A stretch of DNA of 5,173 nt from Deltaproteobacteria bacterium (lineage in GTDB: Bacteria; Desulfobacterota; Syntrophia; Syntrophales; Smithellaceae): contig JAGVUJ010000371.1 in NCBI GenBank assembly GCA_019136325.1, forward strand, positions 1-5,173, in the 5' to 3' direction. Position 1 is the stretch's first letter; every line of letters starts with the position of its first letter. The translations under genes were made by a program, and so were the position numbers. Shown here one piece after another: positions 4,890 to 5,173 of the stretch. Below the pieces are notes generated by a model. It worked only from the letters and a program-made list of their open reading frames with translations, did not search any database and had not been told where the DNA came from.

Positions 4890-5173
4890 ATGACGAAAAA
4901 AAAACCATCACCCATTACCCATCATCCATTACCTGCAGCCATCGCCGTCATCGGCGCCGGCTACTGGGGCAAGAACCTAGTTCGTAATTTTTATCAGTTG
5001 GGCGTACTCAAAAACATTTGCGATGGCGATCAACCCATCCGTGAAGAGATGGCCAAAACCTATCCGGATGTTGCCGTTACCGACGACTACAACACCCTGC
5101 TTAAAGACAACGCCATCAAGGGCGTTGTCATTGCCGCCCCTGCAGTCTTTCATTATGAAATTGCCGAAAAAGC
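4890..5173 (+). CDS. Gfo/Idh/MocA-family UDP-sugar dehydrogenase, 3'-partial
   Basis: NAD(P)-dependent oxidoreductase. By context it probably oxidises C3 of UDP-GlcNAcA (the WbpB/WlbA role), producing the keto sugar that WbpE aminates. Only the first 94 residues are in the window. The Rossmann loop AVIGAGYWGKNLVRNF follows the N-terminal extension, then VLKNICDGD (second strand ending in an acidic residue, consistent with NAD preference) and KGVVIAAPAVFHYEIAEK, the usual start of the third nucleotide-binding segment. Relatives begin with a few residues before AVIG. Here there are about 17, MTKKKPSPITHHPLPAA, most encoded by a heptamer array. Nine consecutive A (4896-4904) in codons 3-5 are a slippage risk. 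The family is sure; substrate and the name wbpB are inference. Confidence 0.9.
   Translation, partial: MTKKKPSPITHHPLPAAIAVIGAGYWGKNLVRNFYQLGVLKNICDGDQPIREEMAKTYPDVAVTDDYNTLLKDNAIKGVVIAAPAVFHYEIAEK
4905..4932 (+). repeat. Heptamer array encoding the dehydrogenase N-terminus (four units)
   Basis: CCATCAC, CCATTAC, CCATCAT and CCATTAC follow one another immediately after the A9 tract. They encode PSPITHH then PLP, the same heptapeptide type as in wbpE and wbpI. The array precedes the first strand of the Rossmann fold, where an extra tail should be tolerated. Confidence 0.85.

Overview
The window is part of a surface-polysaccharide (O-antigen or capsule) nucleotide-sugar operon, all on the + strand. 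The organism is probably a Gram-negative environmental bacterium. A deltaproteobacterial (Desulfobacterota, Syntrophus/Smithella-like) host is my guess, based on the mix of wbp-type sugar genes, an ORF6N-type gene, a 23S-IVS-type four-helix-bundle gene and abundant heptamer repeats; no rRNA marker is present to test it.

Layout: 1-788 is rfbA/rmlA (glucose-1-phosphate thymidylyltransferase). It lacks its first few codons at the window edge and is cut short by an apparent one-base frameshift at an A-tract; its displaced C-terminal tail reads on to 874. Next is rfbC/rmlC (877-1422), then wbpE (PLP aminotransferase, 1481-2674) and wbpI (non-hydrolysing UDP-sugar 2-epimerase, 2742-3998). About 890 bases of decayed accessory DNA follow: a truncated four-helix-bundle gene at 4012-4179, hairpin repeats at 4146-4211, an ORF6N-domain pseudogene at 4257-4801 and a palindromic repeat at 4841-4871. 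At 4890 a Gfo/Idh/MocA sugar dehydrogenase starts and runs off the end.

How the genes work together: RfbA and RfbC belong to the dTDP-L-rhamnose pathway. WbpE, WbpI and the terminal dehydrogenase match three of the steps that convert UDP-GlcNAcA to UDP-ManNAc3NAcA (3-oxidation, 3-amination, 2-epimerisation). The acetyltransferase (WbpD) is not in the window.

The striking feature is a family of 7-bp tandem repeats (roughly CCCATTAC/CCCTTGC/ACCTATG) that has invaded the operon at six or more places. Three arrays lie in frame inside wbpE and wbpI and one encodes the N-terminus of the dehydrogenase. Because 3 x 7 = 21, they are translated as the heptapeptide PLPITHN and variants. A perfect 14-bp version at the wbpE/wbpI junction supplies the wbpE stop codon and forms a chain of ATGA stop/start overlaps ending exactly on the wbpI start codon. 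A reverse-oriented array supplies the wbpI stop and the Shine-Dalgarno and start codon of the next gene. A separate palindromic insert of about 99 bp lies in frame in wbpI.
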